Shown here piece after piece: positions 17,763 to 26,138 of a stretch of 64,000 nt of DNA. A program made the translations under genes and the position numbers. The notes under the pieces were generated by a model. It was not told the origin of the DNA and ran no database searches. It saw nothing but the letters and a program-made list of their open reading frames with translations. Positions within the stretch are counted from its first letter, which is position 1. Each line of letters opens with the position of its first letter. The DNA is from Jeotgalicoccus nanhaiensis (lineage in GTDB: Bacteria > Bacillota > Bacilli > Staphylococcales > Salinicoccaceae), in contig SPPL01000005.1 of the NCBI GenBank assembly GCA_004570955.1, positions 62,001-126,000 of the forward strand, given 5' to 3'.

Positions 17763-18160
17763 TTTGGATGGTGTCGTTTACTTTGACGACGACGTTTAAC
17801 GGAGTTTGGATGGTGTCGTTTACTTCGACGACGACGTTTAACGGGGGTTGAATGTGTCGTTTATTTTGACGACGACGTTTAACGGGGGTTGAATGGTGTC
17901 GTTTGTTTCGACGACGACGTTTAACGGGGGTTGGATGGTGTCGTTTATTTCGACGACGACGTTTAACGGGGGTTGGATGGTGTCGTTTACTTTGACGACG
18001 ACGTTTAACGGGGGTTGGATGGTGTCGTTTACTTTGACGACGACGTTTAACGGGGTTTGGATGGCGTCGTTTACTTTGACGACGACGTTTAACGGGGTTT
18101 GGATGGCGTCGTTTACTTTGACGACGACGTTTAACGGAGTTTGGACGTTGTCGGTCATCA
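17763..18160. repeat. Tandem array A: 42-bp units, nine copies plus a partial
   Basis: Units begin at 17763, 17805, 17847, 17888, 17930, 17972, 18014, 18056 and 18098, with a partial copy at 18140. The period is 42 bp except for the third copy, which is one base short. Each unit contains GTCGTTTACTTTGACGAC, whose ends GTCGT and ACGAC can pair. Because 42 is divisible by 3, open frames run through on both strands, but there is no ribosome site and the one-base deletion breaks the frame. I read it as a non-coding minisatellite between convergent genes. Confidence 0.9.
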
Positions 18161-18220
18161 TAATTATTAAAAAAGTAACCTTTGTTAAAATCTATGAAGT
18201 TTTCTGGTCTGATATCACTC

Positions 18221-18357
18221 GAATCCCGTCATCAAATTCATGAAGGGGACCGACAACAACCGGATCCCGTCATCAAATTCATGAAGGGGTCCGACAACAA
18301 CCGAATCCCGTCATCAAATCCATGAAGGGCCCCGACAGCACCCAGATCCCGTCATCA
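18221..18357. repeat. Tandem array B: 41-bp units, three copies plus a partial
   Basis: The core ATCCCGTCATC recurs at 18223, 18264, 18305 and 18346, exactly 41 bp apart. Between the cores are variants of CATGAAGGGGTCCGACAACA. In the second copy GGATCCC and GGGGTCC can form a stem. The array lies about 60 bp after array A and just before the DUF456 gene terminator. The unit sequence is unrelated to array A, and 41 bp is not a multiple of three, so it does not encode a repeated peptide. Confidence 0.85.
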
Positions 18358-18393
18358 AAAAATCCGCACCTCAAAACCGAGATGCGGATTTTT
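18357..18393 (-). terminator. Terminator of the LysR/MFS/DUF456 operon
   Basis: The stem AATCCGCA/TGCGGATT, extended by CTC/GAG, has T-rich flanks on both sides and can work in both directions. It lies 20 bp after the stop at 18413. Confidence 0.8.
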
Positions 18394-18412
18394 ATCATAT
18401 ATCGTATAGAGT

Positions 18413-18895
18413 CTAATATAAAAATACATCTAACAGGAAGAATATAACCAGGAAGATGTATATTATCACGTCGAAGATTGCGCTTGAGATAAAGGCTAAA
18501 AACGAGCCTACTGATGCTTTCAGCGCCTTGCTCATATCTTTTATCTGTATGAATTCCACAAAGAATACGAAGACAAAAGGTACGAACAACACACCGAACG
18601 GCGGGTAAACAAACATTCCGACAACAGCACCGATAATTGCTGCCCATTCGCCTTTTTTACTGCCTCCGAATTTTTTCACGAAGTAACTGTTTGCTGCCAC
18701 GTCACTGATAAGTGCTACGAGTGTCAGCGCTCCGGCGATTACCCAGAACATCCATGACAGTTCGTCGCCGATGAAAAAGTTGTATACTAAAAATCCTATC
18801 CAGAACATGAGTACTGAAGGCAGCACTGGATATATGATTCCGGCAAATCCGAGTACAAATGATACGATGACAATGAGCCATAAAATAATGTCCAT
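18413..18895 (-). CDS. DUF456 family membrane protein
   Basis: This 160-residue protein has about five hydrophobic spans. The N-terminus LWLIVIVSFVLGFAGIIYPVLPS matches the DUF456 pattern, with its conserved Gly and Pro near the first helix. The loop SDVAANSYFVKKFGGSKKGEW and the Gly-rich span AAIIGAVVGMF are also typical. Its stop-start junction with the upstream MFS gene is TGATG, a one-base overlap, so the two are translationally coupled. The ATG at 18895 has GGAG 7 nt upstream. Function is unknown. Confidence 0.85.
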   Translation of the reverse strand: MDIILWLIVIVSFVLGFAGIIYPVLPSVLMFWIGFLVYNFFIGDELSWMFWVIAGALTLVALISDVAANSYFVKKFGGSKKGEWAAIIGAVVGMFVYPPFGVLFVPFVFVFFVEFIQIKDMSKALKASVGSFLAFISSAIFDVIIYIFLVIFFLLDVFLY

Positions 18896-20100
18896 CAAAT
18901 TTCTCCTTCTCTGACTTCTTTCTTAGTAAAGAAGAACAGGATAAATGCTATAAATAAAAATGTACCGCTGATGTAAAATGAATTTTCCACACCGAGCACG
19001 TCATTCGCAATACCGCCGAGCAAGTTGCCGAGCAGCTGCCCGACTATCATAGCGTTAGCGAATAAGGTTGATGCGTAGCCGGGAAACTGCGGCAGCAGGT
19101 CCTGGAAATAACTGATTCCGAGACCGAGTAATATTGCTAAAAATAAAGCGAGCGGCAATTGTCCAATTAACATCATGGTGTAGCTCTCAAAGATTCCAAT
19201 CGATAAAAAGTACATGCTGCCGATAAAGCCGGCAATGATTAAAAGTGTTTTTGATGATACGCGTGAAGCGACATATCCCATAAATATCATAAGCGGCACT
19301 TCAAGCCCCGCACATAAACTTGCGAGTATACCGACTGCACTATCCGCTTCCCCTAGATACCCCGTTACAAACAGCGGCATATTCAAGAGGTACATCCATT
19401 GTCCCACGTGAAGAAAGACAAAAGCAATAAACGGTATAAATAAAGTCAGACTGGTTAACAGATTCGGACTTTTCGGTTCCTCGTAGCCGGTAATTTCAAT
19501 CGTATTTTCTACCGCTGGCGGGTTGGAATTTTTAATTAGAAAGCTCGACATAAAGACGACAGCGAACATAATGACTGTCCCGAAAAACAAGCCTGTAAAA
19601 TCGTAGCGGGCAAGCAGGATGGAACCGACGAGCGGTCCGAACAGGAAGCCGAAGCTGAACATCGAACGCAAAATCGTGTTTGCCATCACCGCGATACTTG
19701 AACGGTACTGGTTAATCGATTCGCGGGCGGATGCATACAGCTGGGGCATCGCAGGAGCACCCAATGAAAAGAATATAATATAAGAAATAATCAGTATCCA
19801 GGTGTTTGGAATAATTAAGAAGCTTAAAAATGCCATAATCTGCATCAAGAGAGCCGCAATGATTAAATATTTGCGGTCAAATTTGAGCCTGTCGCTGTAA
19901 CGGCCGATAATCGTGTTGACGAAAAAACTGCCGACAGCTGCCGAAGCCATAAATATACCGTAACCGGTAGAAGACATTCCATGTGTTTCCGTCATAAAAA
20001 TAACGAGGAAGGGAGCTGTGATTGCAACCGCCATCCCAAGCATAGTCATATTCGTTAAAAATAATTTGTAGTTCTGTATTTGAAATAAGTCTTTGATCAT
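18895..20100 (-). CDS. MFS transporter, sugar-efflux (SET)-like
   Basis: This 401-residue protein has 12 predicted spans. Motif A appears as GRYSDRLKFDRKYL between spans 2 and 3. The region LGAPAMPQLYASARE is characteristic of the SET group of drug:H+ antiporter-like MFS proteins, which export sugars or related compounds. It lies 15 bp after the LysR gene and is coupled to the DUF456 gene. Substrate assignment is weak; LysR control by an exported metabolite is plausible. Confidence 0.82.
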   Translation of the reverse strand: MIKDLFQIQNYKLFLTNMTMLGMAVAITAPFLVIFMTETHGMSSTGYGIFMASAAVGSFFVNTIIGRYSDRLKFDRKYLIIAALLMQIMAFLSFLIIPNTWILIISYIIFFSLGAPAMPQLYASARESINQYRSSIAVMANTILRSMFSFGFLFGPLVGSILLARYDFTGLFFGTVIMFAVVFMSSFLIKNSNPPAVENTIEITGYEEPKSPNLLTSLTLFIPFIAFVFLHVGQWMYLLNMPLFVTGYLGEADSAVGILASLCAGLEVPLMIFMGYVASRVSSKTLLIIAGFIGSMYFLSIGIFESYTMMLIGQLPLALFLAILLGLGISYFQDLLPQFPGYASTLFANAMIVGQLLGNLLGGIANDVLGVENSFYISGTFLFIAFILFFFTKKEVREGEI

Positions 20101-20115
20101 CTTCGTCCCCCGGCT

Positions 20116-20976
20116 TTAGTGTCCGCTGTTATGCGAATCTCTTTTGATTAAGTCGATAAAAGACTCTACCTGCGGCAGCATGAGTACACTCTTGTCGTAA
20201 GAAATATAAGTGTCGCGGGTCAGCGGTTTGCCGTCTACCAGAACTTCTTCGATATGATAATTATCGAGGTCCAGTCCGTCTAATACCAGTTCAGGCAGCA
20301 CTGTAATACCTACTTTTTTACGCAGTAATTCGCGGCAGGTCGTAATCTGATCGACGAAAATTTGAGGTTCATATTTAATATTGAAACGTTCTTCAAAATA
20401 ATTTTTAATATGCGTAATATAGTCGGGATCTGCCTGGAATTCTATTACGGCGAGATCTTCAAGCTCGACGTCTTTCGGAGTAACCAGGTAGTGTTTATCA
20501 CTGTAGAGCAGTTCATTTTCTTTATTTAAAATACGGGCTCCGCGTACAATTGATAAGTGATAGTCGCCCTGGTTCGCAATAATTTCTTTGGTCGAACCCA
20601 CGTCAATTTTAACGTTTACATTCGGGAAATCACTTAAATACTTTGCCAGAATATCCGGCAGAATCGTATAGCCGATTAAAGAAGATACACCGATTGAAAT
20701 TTTCCCTTCAACCGCGCCTTCGTTCGCCTGAATATAATCTTTAACGAGACGTTCTTCATCGACGACCTTTTTAGCATGTGCAATGATTCTTTCTCCAACG
20801 CCGGTTGTATAGAGCGCTTTTTTAGTTCTGATAAAAATCTGCACACCCCATTCGTCTTCGATGGACTTCAGACGCTGACTGACTGCCGGCTGTGATATGT
20901 AGAGCTTTTCAGCAGCTTTACGCAAGGTTTTAGCTTCGCTTAATGTTGCAAGTAAACGATAATCATCAACTTTCAC
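20116..20976 (-). CDS. LysR family transcriptional regulator
   Basis: This 286-residue protein has an N-terminal winged helix-turn-helix (residues 1-60, with EAKTLRKAAEKLYISQPAVS). A substrate-binding-type effector domain follows from about residue 90. It is encoded in the same direction as the MFS gene it precedes, unlike the usual divergent arrangement. It may regulate its own operon. The effector is unknown. The start follows GGAGG. Confidence 0.9.
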   Translation of the reverse strand: MKVDDYRLLATLSEAKTLRKAAEKLYISQPAVSQRLKSIEDEWGVQIFIRTKKALYTTGVGERIIAHAKKVVDEERLVKDYIQANEGAVEGKISIGVSSLIGYTILPDILAKYLSDFPNVNVKIDVGSTKEIIANQGDYHLSIVRGARILNKENELLYSDKHYLVTPKDVELEDLAVIEFQADPDYITHIKNYFEERFNIKYEPQIFVDQITTCRELLRKKVGITVLPELVLDGLDLDNYHIEEVLVDGKPLTRDTYISYDKSVLMLPQVESFIDLIKRDSHNSGH

Positions 20977-21020
20977 GACATTACCTCCAGTGAATAAGCC
21001 ATCCCCATTTCCCCGGATGG

Positions 21021-21566
21021 CTACATTAATTTTTTAAGTTCTTTTAAACACGATGCCGCAAGTTTTTTAAACTGGCTGAAATCCCTGTCAATTTCCGCCA
21101 TCAGCTCGCGCGCAGTCCGATAGGCAAAATCTCTTTCTTTTGTACTGATAACTCCTTTTTTAAAAGCGCGTTTGATGTCCTCTTCATCTACGAGTTCATA
21201 ACGGCCGTCCGGCAGCACCAGAACGTCGAGATATAAATCCTGCCGCCGGGCTTTGCCGAGCTCCAAAGTATGAGAATAATTAATATCAAAATAATATTGT
21301 ATTTCCTGCCATTTTTCATCGTACATGACAGTAATGCTGTAATTGCGTTTTTCAGGCAGGAGCTGCATCCATTTAAAATTGTTAGCCACAACTAACGTAT
21401 CTTCTCCGACCACGCGAACACTGAGCGGTTCACGAACTTTATGCATATGAATGATACCTGCCAATATTTTCTCACCCTGACAGGTAATGATTGTTTCATC
21501 ATATTTTGAGCGCACCAGCCGACGCCATTTTTTCTTATCCAGATACTTAGTTTTCATGGCATTCAT
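21021..21566 (-). CDS. DUF402 family protein
   Basis: This 181-residue soluble protein contains the DUF402 core: QYYFDINYSHTLEL, then DLYLDVLVLPDGRYELVDEE. This is the metal-binding pattern of the Ntdp/DUF402 fold, some members of which are nucleoside di- and triphosphatases. The C-terminal third is a charged helix. AGGAG lies 4 nt before the ATG at 21566 and 13 nt before an alternative ATG at 21557. A hairpin without a T-run (20997-21022) overlaps its stop, so read-through into the LysR gene is possible. Confidence 0.8.
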   Translation of the reverse strand: MNAMKTKYLDKKKWRRLVRSKYDETIITCQGEKILAGIIHMHKVREPLSVRVVGEDTLVVANNFKWMQLLPEKRNYSITVMYDEKWQEIQYYFDINYSHTLELGKARRQDLYLDVLVLPDGRYELVDEEDIKRAFKKGVISTKERDFAYRTARELMAEIDRDFSQFKKLAASCLKELKKLM

Positions 21567-21585
21567 CTCCTACTGGTAATTATAC

Positions 21586-21645
21586 AAAAAAAAGAAAACA
21601 AAAGTATAGAGATAGGCATCAATTTTACCTATCTCTATAACTTTT
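21586..21645 (-). terminator. Rho-independent terminator of the GntR-ABC operon
   Basis: A stem of about 15 bp (AAAGTATAGAGATAGG paired with CCTATCTCTATAACTTT, one bulge) is followed on the minus strand by a long T-rich tract. Confidence 0.9.
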
Positions 21646-21654
21646 GCTTATATT

Positions 21655-23610
21655 TTATTGTATAGCCAGAATGCTGAAGTCCATTTCTGCCGGATAATCT
21701 TCTTCTGATTCTGTATAATCCGGATAGCTGTATATGAGCAGTTTGCTACCTTCAGGCGCCAGTTCACCATCATTGACCCGGCTGATAATATCTGTTTTCT
21801 GCTCTTCAGATAAGTTTTCAAGCTCATGTTTGTCTGCCAGTTCCCGTATGTTCAATTCCTTGTAATCATTAAAGAATGTTTCAAGTTCATCAGCTGGTAT
21901 GTCCGCGATGAACATTTCACTCGACTGATTAAGGTATAATATTTCTTCCATCAGAAGATCAGATTCTGCAATCCGTTTTAGAACTGCTTCATTATAAATT
22001 GAGCTCATGCCCGACTCGTAATTGTTTTCATAATTAGCACTTGCTTCAATACGGCCCGTTTCATTTGTGATATAAGGATTATATTCCATTAATTGAGCGC
22101 TGTGATTCTTATAATCTTCTATTAATGACCGGTCTGCTTTCAGAGTATTGTTAAACAGCCAAAGCTCTGTCATTTCCGGGTGCTGTTTAATGTTTTCAAG
22201 GAAGTCCGCATTAATATTATACTTGGCCGAATTCAGCTGCTTAGTAATCTGCACTGCTTCAGAATCATTCTGAAGGGTTTGGAAGGTGCGATTCATCACA
22301 CTGCCATCTTCCATCTTGTACTGGAATTCAAGCCGGGCAGTTTCATCCCCCGTATATATATTCGGGAAAGATTTATCTTCAATCGCAGTCTCATGTGCTT
22401 TGATTGCAGATTCAATCACTTTCTCGTCATCATTAAATAAAAATCCTTCTTCGAAATATTCATCGAGAGAGTCGCTCGTGTAGTACATATAATCGTCAGC
22501 AATATAAACACTTGCTACTTCTTCTTCGGACGGCACATCATTTACATATTTTGTCCAGCCGATTAAAAACACGAGCCAAAAAATAATAATAACAAGCACC
22601 GTAAATACTATCGACTTCCAGCTGAACTGTATTTTCACACTGTTCTGGAAGAACATTTCCACAATTAAGTAGGCAACAATTGCCCCCACGGCAAACCCAA
22701 AAACAGATACTGCTGGAGAAACTGGTATTAACAGCGATACCGAGGCCCCTACTGCCAGCATACCGGCAATCGTCGTCACTGCTGTCAAAATTTCTTTCAG
22801 CCATACAAAGTTAAAACTTGCTGTCACTTTCTCGTTGCGGTGGTATTTATACAGCACAAAAGACAATACAATCAGCAGGATGGCTGCTGCAGCCCATAAA
22901 AGGCTGAGTGGCGTATTAATTCCGTCATAAAGCTGGGTGACTGCAATATAAGGAAACGTTGCGTTCAGCACTAATTCCGAATGTTCCATAAATGATGAAG
23001 AAATTCCATCATATAATACATTTGCCGCCGCATACGTTAATGCCCATACGGCGAGCGGCAGAAACAAGGCCAGAATAATCACCTGCATGTGCAGGAAGAT
23101 ACCATTAACTAAAAACCCTGTAAATATTGCTATCGCAAAAACAACAAAGTGAGCAAAAAGAGCATAGATTAACCATTTAGCGATATCTGTTACTGCAATT
23201 TCCGGAATGAATATCATCCGCTCAATAAGCAGTATTACCGCACTGATAACCAGCGGGACAACGATTGCTGTTATGCCCGTTAATAAGACATGTATCAAAA
23301 GAGCTGTCCGTTTAACCGGCAGACTGTGCATGAAATCAGATGAACTCTCATCGTTTAAATAGTTCAGTAAAAACATTGCTAAAAACGCTGTAAAAATCAT
23401 ACCGATAATCAGCTGCCCGGAAGCTATTTGAAATAAGAAGTTTTCCGGAATCTGATAGTCCGGATAAAAATCTCTGTCGAACGTCACAATCCATATCGAC
23501 AGAGGCAGAGCAATAATATTCAAGGCCATAAAGACAATCGTCAGCCAGAATATCGTACCCGTGAAATGGGACAGTAATGTTTTATTCAACAATGATGTTT
23601 GAGATTTCAT
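21655..23610 (-). CDS. ABC transporter permease with large C-terminal soluble domain
   Basis: This is a 651-residue protein. The first 330 residues hold roughly nine or ten hydrophobic spans (for example IFWLTIVFMALNIIALPLSIW and LLLIPVSPAVSVFGFAVGAI). After a final span (VIIIFWLVFLIGW) there is a soluble domain of about 290 residues. The ATG at 23610 is preferred because GGGGG lies about 9 nt upstream; an ATG at 23631 lacks a site. It overlaps the ATPase gene by 29 bp. With the GntR regulator and ATPase it forms a YtrABC-like exporter. The soluble domain resembles DUF6449-type extensions by position, but I cannot confirm that. Confidence 0.8.
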   Translation of the reverse strand: MKSQTSLLNKTLLSHFTGTIFWLTIVFMALNIIALPLSIWIVTFDRDFYPDYQIPENFLFQIASGQLIIGMIFTAFLAMFLLNYLNDESSSDFMHSLPVKRTALLIHVLLTGITAIVVPLVISAVILLIERMIFIPEIAVTDIAKWLIYALFAHFVVFAIAIFTGFLVNGIFLHMQVIILALFLPLAVWALTYAAANVLYDGISSSFMEHSELVLNATFPYIAVTQLYDGINTPLSLLWAAAAILLIVLSFVLYKYHRNEKVTASFNFVWLKEILTAVTTIAGMLAVGASVSLLIPVSPAVSVFGFAVGAIVAYLIVEMFFQNSVKIQFSWKSIVFTVLVIIIFWLVFLIGWTKYVNDVPSEEEVASVYIADDYMYYTSDSLDEYFEEGFLFNDDEKVIESAIKAHETAIEDKSFPNIYTGDETARLEFQYKMEDGSVMNRTFQTLQNDSEAVQITKQLNSAKYNINADFLENIKQHPEMTELWLFNNTLKADRSLIEDYKNHSAQLMEYNPYITNETGRIEASANYENNYESGMSSIYNEAVLKRIAESDLLMEEILYLNQSSEMFIADIPADELETFFNDYKELNIRELADKHELENLSEEQKTDIISRVNDGELAPEGSKLLIYSYPDYTESEEDYPAEMDFSILAIQ

Positions 23611-24487
23611 AACCGAGTTCCCCCATTTCATAAGTAAATATTTCTTCCAGCGTCAGCGGCAGAATGTCGTACATCAGCGGATTATATTTCGTCACTTTTT
23701 CTTCCAGATTAGATATATCTCCTTTTACGATACACGTAATAATACGTCCTTTAACTTTATGGTGAACGACATTCAGATCAGTGAAAAACTTATCTTCAGG
23801 CAGTTCTTTAAAGGCAATCTGCAGCTTGCAGTGCGTGCCTCTGATATCCGTCAGTTCTTTGTGGAAGAGTATTTTTCCGTCATGCATAATCGATACCGAG
23901 TCGCACAGGTCTTCCATTTCTCTTAAATTATGACTTGAAGCAACGACGGTCATCCCGTGGTTTGCAATGTCCTGCATCAGAATATTTTTAACCTGTTTCC
24001 GCATAATCGGATCGAGTCCGTCAAACGGTTCATCCAGCAGCATCACTTTCGGTCTCGCTGAGAAAGCAAGGATAAAGGCGGCCTGCCGCTTCATTCCTTT
24101 CGACAGCTGATTCAGCTGTTTATCAGGTGCAATACCGAAGTGACCGGACAGTTGTAAAAAACGCTCATCCGACCAGTTCTTATACATTGCTTTGTAAAAC
24201 TTCGCCATCTTCTTTAAACTCGCACCTTTAAAAAAGAAAGGAATATCGTGCATGAAGATTACATCACTTTTAATATCCGGGTTCTCATAAATACTTTGGC
24301 CGTCGTAGCTGACCGTGCCGCTGTCCGCTTTATAAATGCCTGACAGCACCTTCATCAATGTTGTTTTGCCTGCTCCGTTCGATCCTAAAAGCCCATGAAT
24401 CGTACCTTCTGTAATTGATAAATCTATATTCTCAACTGCAGTATTTTTACCAAAACTCTTCTTTGCACCGTTTACCAAAAGCTTCAT
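23582..24487 (-). CDS. ABC transporter ATP-binding protein (YtrB-like)
   Basis: This is a 301-residue ATPase with Walker A GSNGAGKT (residues 35-42), signature LSKGMKRQ, Walker B VMLLDEP and the switch motif VASSHNLREMEDL. Its start overlaps the end of the GntR gene by 4 bp (ATGA), and its end overlaps the permease gene. This three-gene layout is typical of YtrA-regulated exporters that respond to cell-wall-active agents in Bacillota. Substrate is unknown. Confidence 0.9.
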   Translation of the reverse strand: MKLLVNGAKKSFGKNTAVENIDLSITEGTIHGLLGSNGAGKTTLMKVLSGIYKADSGTVSYDGQSIYENPDIKSDVIFMHDIPFFFKGASLKKMAKFYKAMYKNWSDERFLQLSGHFGIAPDKQLNQLSKGMKRQAAFILAFSARPKVMLLDEPFDGLDPIMRKQVKNILMQDIANHGMTVVASSHNLREMEDLCDSVSIMHDGKILFHKELTDIRGTHCKLQIAFKELPEDKFFTDLNVVHHKVKGRIITCIVKGDISNLEEKVTKYNPLMYDILPLTLEEIFTYEMGELGYEISNIIVE

Positions 24488-24864
24488 TCCTGTCCCTCCT
24501 TTTCGCGTTCTGCTTTATCTATCATTGCTTTTAAAGATACTCCCGGCACATCGAGAAATACCAGTTCCTTAATCAGGCGTTCCACTTCTGCCGTTAATGT
24601 TTTAATATGCTCTCTGTTCATCGTTTCCGTCATATCATTCACAAAACTCCCTTTTCCGGGACGGGAAATCACGTACCCTTCCCTTTCCAATTCTCTGTAA
24701 GCTTTCTGGATCGTGTTGGGATTAATCGTAAGTTCCTGGGCCAGACTGCGTACTGACGGCAGTTTTTCTTCCGGCAGCAGCACTCCTTGAATAATCAGAC
24801 GTTTTACGTTTTCTATAATCTGTTCATATATAGGCATGCGGCTTTTTACATCGATATCAAACAC
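24484..24864 (-). CDS. GntR family regulator, YtrA subfamily
   Basis: This 126-residue protein has a winged helix (residues about 10-75, with EEKLPSVRSLAQELTINPNTIQ and GYVISRPGKGSF) and only a short C-terminal dimerisation tail. That length defines the YtrA subfamily. It starts with GTG at 24864, 7 nt after GGAGG. It probably represses its own operon through the dyad at 24886-24919. Confidence 0.9.
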   Translation of the reverse strand: MFDIDVKSRMPIYEQIIENVKRLIIQGVLLPEEKLPSVRSLAQELTINPNTIQKAYRELEREGYVISRPGKGSFVNDMTETMNREHIKTLTAEVERLIKELVFLDVPGVSLKAMIDKAEREKEGQE

Positions 24865-24885
24865 GTATCCACCTCCTGTCGGTTC

Positions 24886-24938
24886 GCTGTACTAACTGTA
24901 TTAATTAATATAGTACAGCTGAAACAGAACATCGTCAA
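24886..24938 (-). promoter_or_regulatory. Promoter and dyad operator of the GntR-ABC operon
   Basis: The minus strand has TTGACG (24938-24933), a 17-bp spacer and TACTAT (24915-24910). The perfect 8-bp inverted repeat GCTGTACT (24886-24893) / AGTACAGC (24912-24919) overlaps the -10 box and start point, with a central palindrome ATTAATTAAT. This fits the YtrA-type operators with GTAC half-sites. Confidence 0.6.
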
Positions 24939-25004
24939 TAAATTTGTTATCATTTTGATAACTTAAATTTATACCAAATAAAGAGAATATATACGGTAAA
25001 ACAC

Positions 25005-25033
25005 TTGATTTATGAATTTAATTTGTATATTAT
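25005..25033 (+). promoter_or_regulatory. argF operon promoter with possible ArgR site
   Basis: TTGATT (25005-25010) and TATTAT (25028-25033) are 17 bp apart. The spacer begins TATGAATTTAATTTGTA, whose left half TGAAT fits an ARG-box half-site while the right half is poor. The leader to the start at 25109 is about 70 bp and very AT-rich, with no leader hairpin recognised. Confidence 0.4.
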
Positions 25034-25108
25034 AAACAACAACTAATAATTATAAATATACAATATAACGAATAATAATTAGATAATAAGTCTAAAAGGA
25101 GTGTTTTC

Positions 25109-26116
25109 ATGCATTTTCAAGGAAAAAGTTTTTTAACAATCAGTGATTTCAATAAGAAAGAAGTCGAATATCTGATTGATTTTGCTATTCATTTAAAACA
25201 ACTAAAGAAAAATAATATACCTCACCAGTATTTAAAAGGACAGAATATCGCACTGCTGTTTGAAAAGTCTTCAACACGTACACGCGCTGCTTTTACAGTC
25301 GCAGCAAATGACCTTGGAGCATCTCCTGAGTTTTTAGGTTCCGGTGATATCCAGCTCGGTAAAAAAGAATCTGTAGCAGATACCGCTAAAATTTTAGGCA
25401 GCATGTTCGACGGTCTGGAATACAGAGGACAGAGTCAGGCAGTTGTTGAAGAACTTGCTGAACACTCTGGTGTGCCTGTCTGGAACGGTCTGACAGACGC
25501 CTCACATCCTACACAGATGATTGGCGACTTCATGACGATTAAAGAAGAGTTCGGCACATTTGATGGCCTTAAGCTTGTCTACTCGGGAGACGGACGTAAC
25601 AATGTTGCGAACTCACTGCTTGTAACGGCAGCCATTCTCGGCATTGATGTCACAATCGCAGCTCCGGGATCACTATCCCCGGAAGATGCTTACGTGACGC
25701 TGGCACAAGAATACGCCAAAAAATCCGGCTCAGCTGTTGAAATTACATCGGACATTAAAGCAGCTGTTAAAGATGCAAATGTGCTTTATACAGACGTCTG
25801 GGTATCCATGGGTGAAGAAGAACACTTTGAAGAACGAGTGAACACACTCCTTCCATATCAAGTTAATAAGACGCTTCTTTCAGAAGTCAGCGAGAACTTT
25901 ATCTTCATGCACTGCCTGCCGGCCTTTCACGATACAAATACCGAGTACGGAAAAAACGTTGCTGAAGAGTTCGGTATTGAAGAAATGGAAGTTACATCTG
26001 AAGTATTCGAAGCAGATTACGCGAAACAGTTTGAACAGGGTGAAAACCGCATGCATTCTATTAAAGCGATTATGGCAGCAACAAACGGCAGCTTATTTAT
26101 ACCGGATTTAAATTGA
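25109..26116 (+). CDS. argF: Ornithine carbamoyltransferase
   Basis: This 335-residue protein condenses carbamoyl phosphate with ornithine to give citrulline. The carbamoyl phosphate-binding motif STRTR is at residues 55-59, HPTQ at 133-136 and the ornithine-site HCLP at 268-271. Length and motifs fit anabolic ArgF or catabolic ArcB equally. The four arginine-biosynthetic genes behind it support the anabolic role. The start follows AAAAGGAG. It leads a five-gene operon. Confidence 0.95.
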   Translation: MHFQGKSFLTISDFNKKEVEYLIDFAIHLKQLKKNNIPHQYLKGQNIALLFEKSSTRTRAAFTVAANDLGASPEFLGSGDIQLGKKESVADTAKILGSMFDGLEYRGQSQAVVEELAEHSGVPVWNGLTDASHPTQMIGDFMTIKEEFGTFDGLKLVYSGDGRNNVANSLLVTAAILGIDVTIAAPGSLSPEDAYVTLAQEYAKKSGSAVEITSDIKAAVKDANVLYTDVWVSMGEEEHFEERVNTLLPYQVNKTLLSEVSENFIFMHCLPAFHDTNTEYGKNVAEEFGIEEMEVTSEVFEADYAKQFEQGENRMHSIKAIMAATNGSLFIPDLN

Positions 26117-26138
26117 TAAAAATTCAGGAGGTCATATT

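Noticed and set aside
17838-18161. Open frame on the minus strand through array A encoding 14-residue repeats
   Set aside because: It exists only because the unit length is divisible by 3. There is no ribosome site, and a one-base deletion ends it. Plus-strand frames through the array are equally open.
17893-18243. Open frame on the plus strand through array A
   Set aside because: It has no ribosome site and the frame depends on the repeat period. It continues into unrelated sequence after the array.
17763-18357. CRISPR array
   Set aside because: Arrays A and B have no variable spacers; whole units repeat with near identity. No cas genes are present in the window.
18279-18647. 122-codon minus-strand frame overlapping the DUF456 gene
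   Set aside because: It is a cysteine- and arginine-rich shadow of the DUF456 gene in another frame and runs into array B.
24939-25108. T-box or other riboswitch before argF
   Set aside because: The leader is short and AT-rich with no conserved T-box sequence or terminator hairpin.
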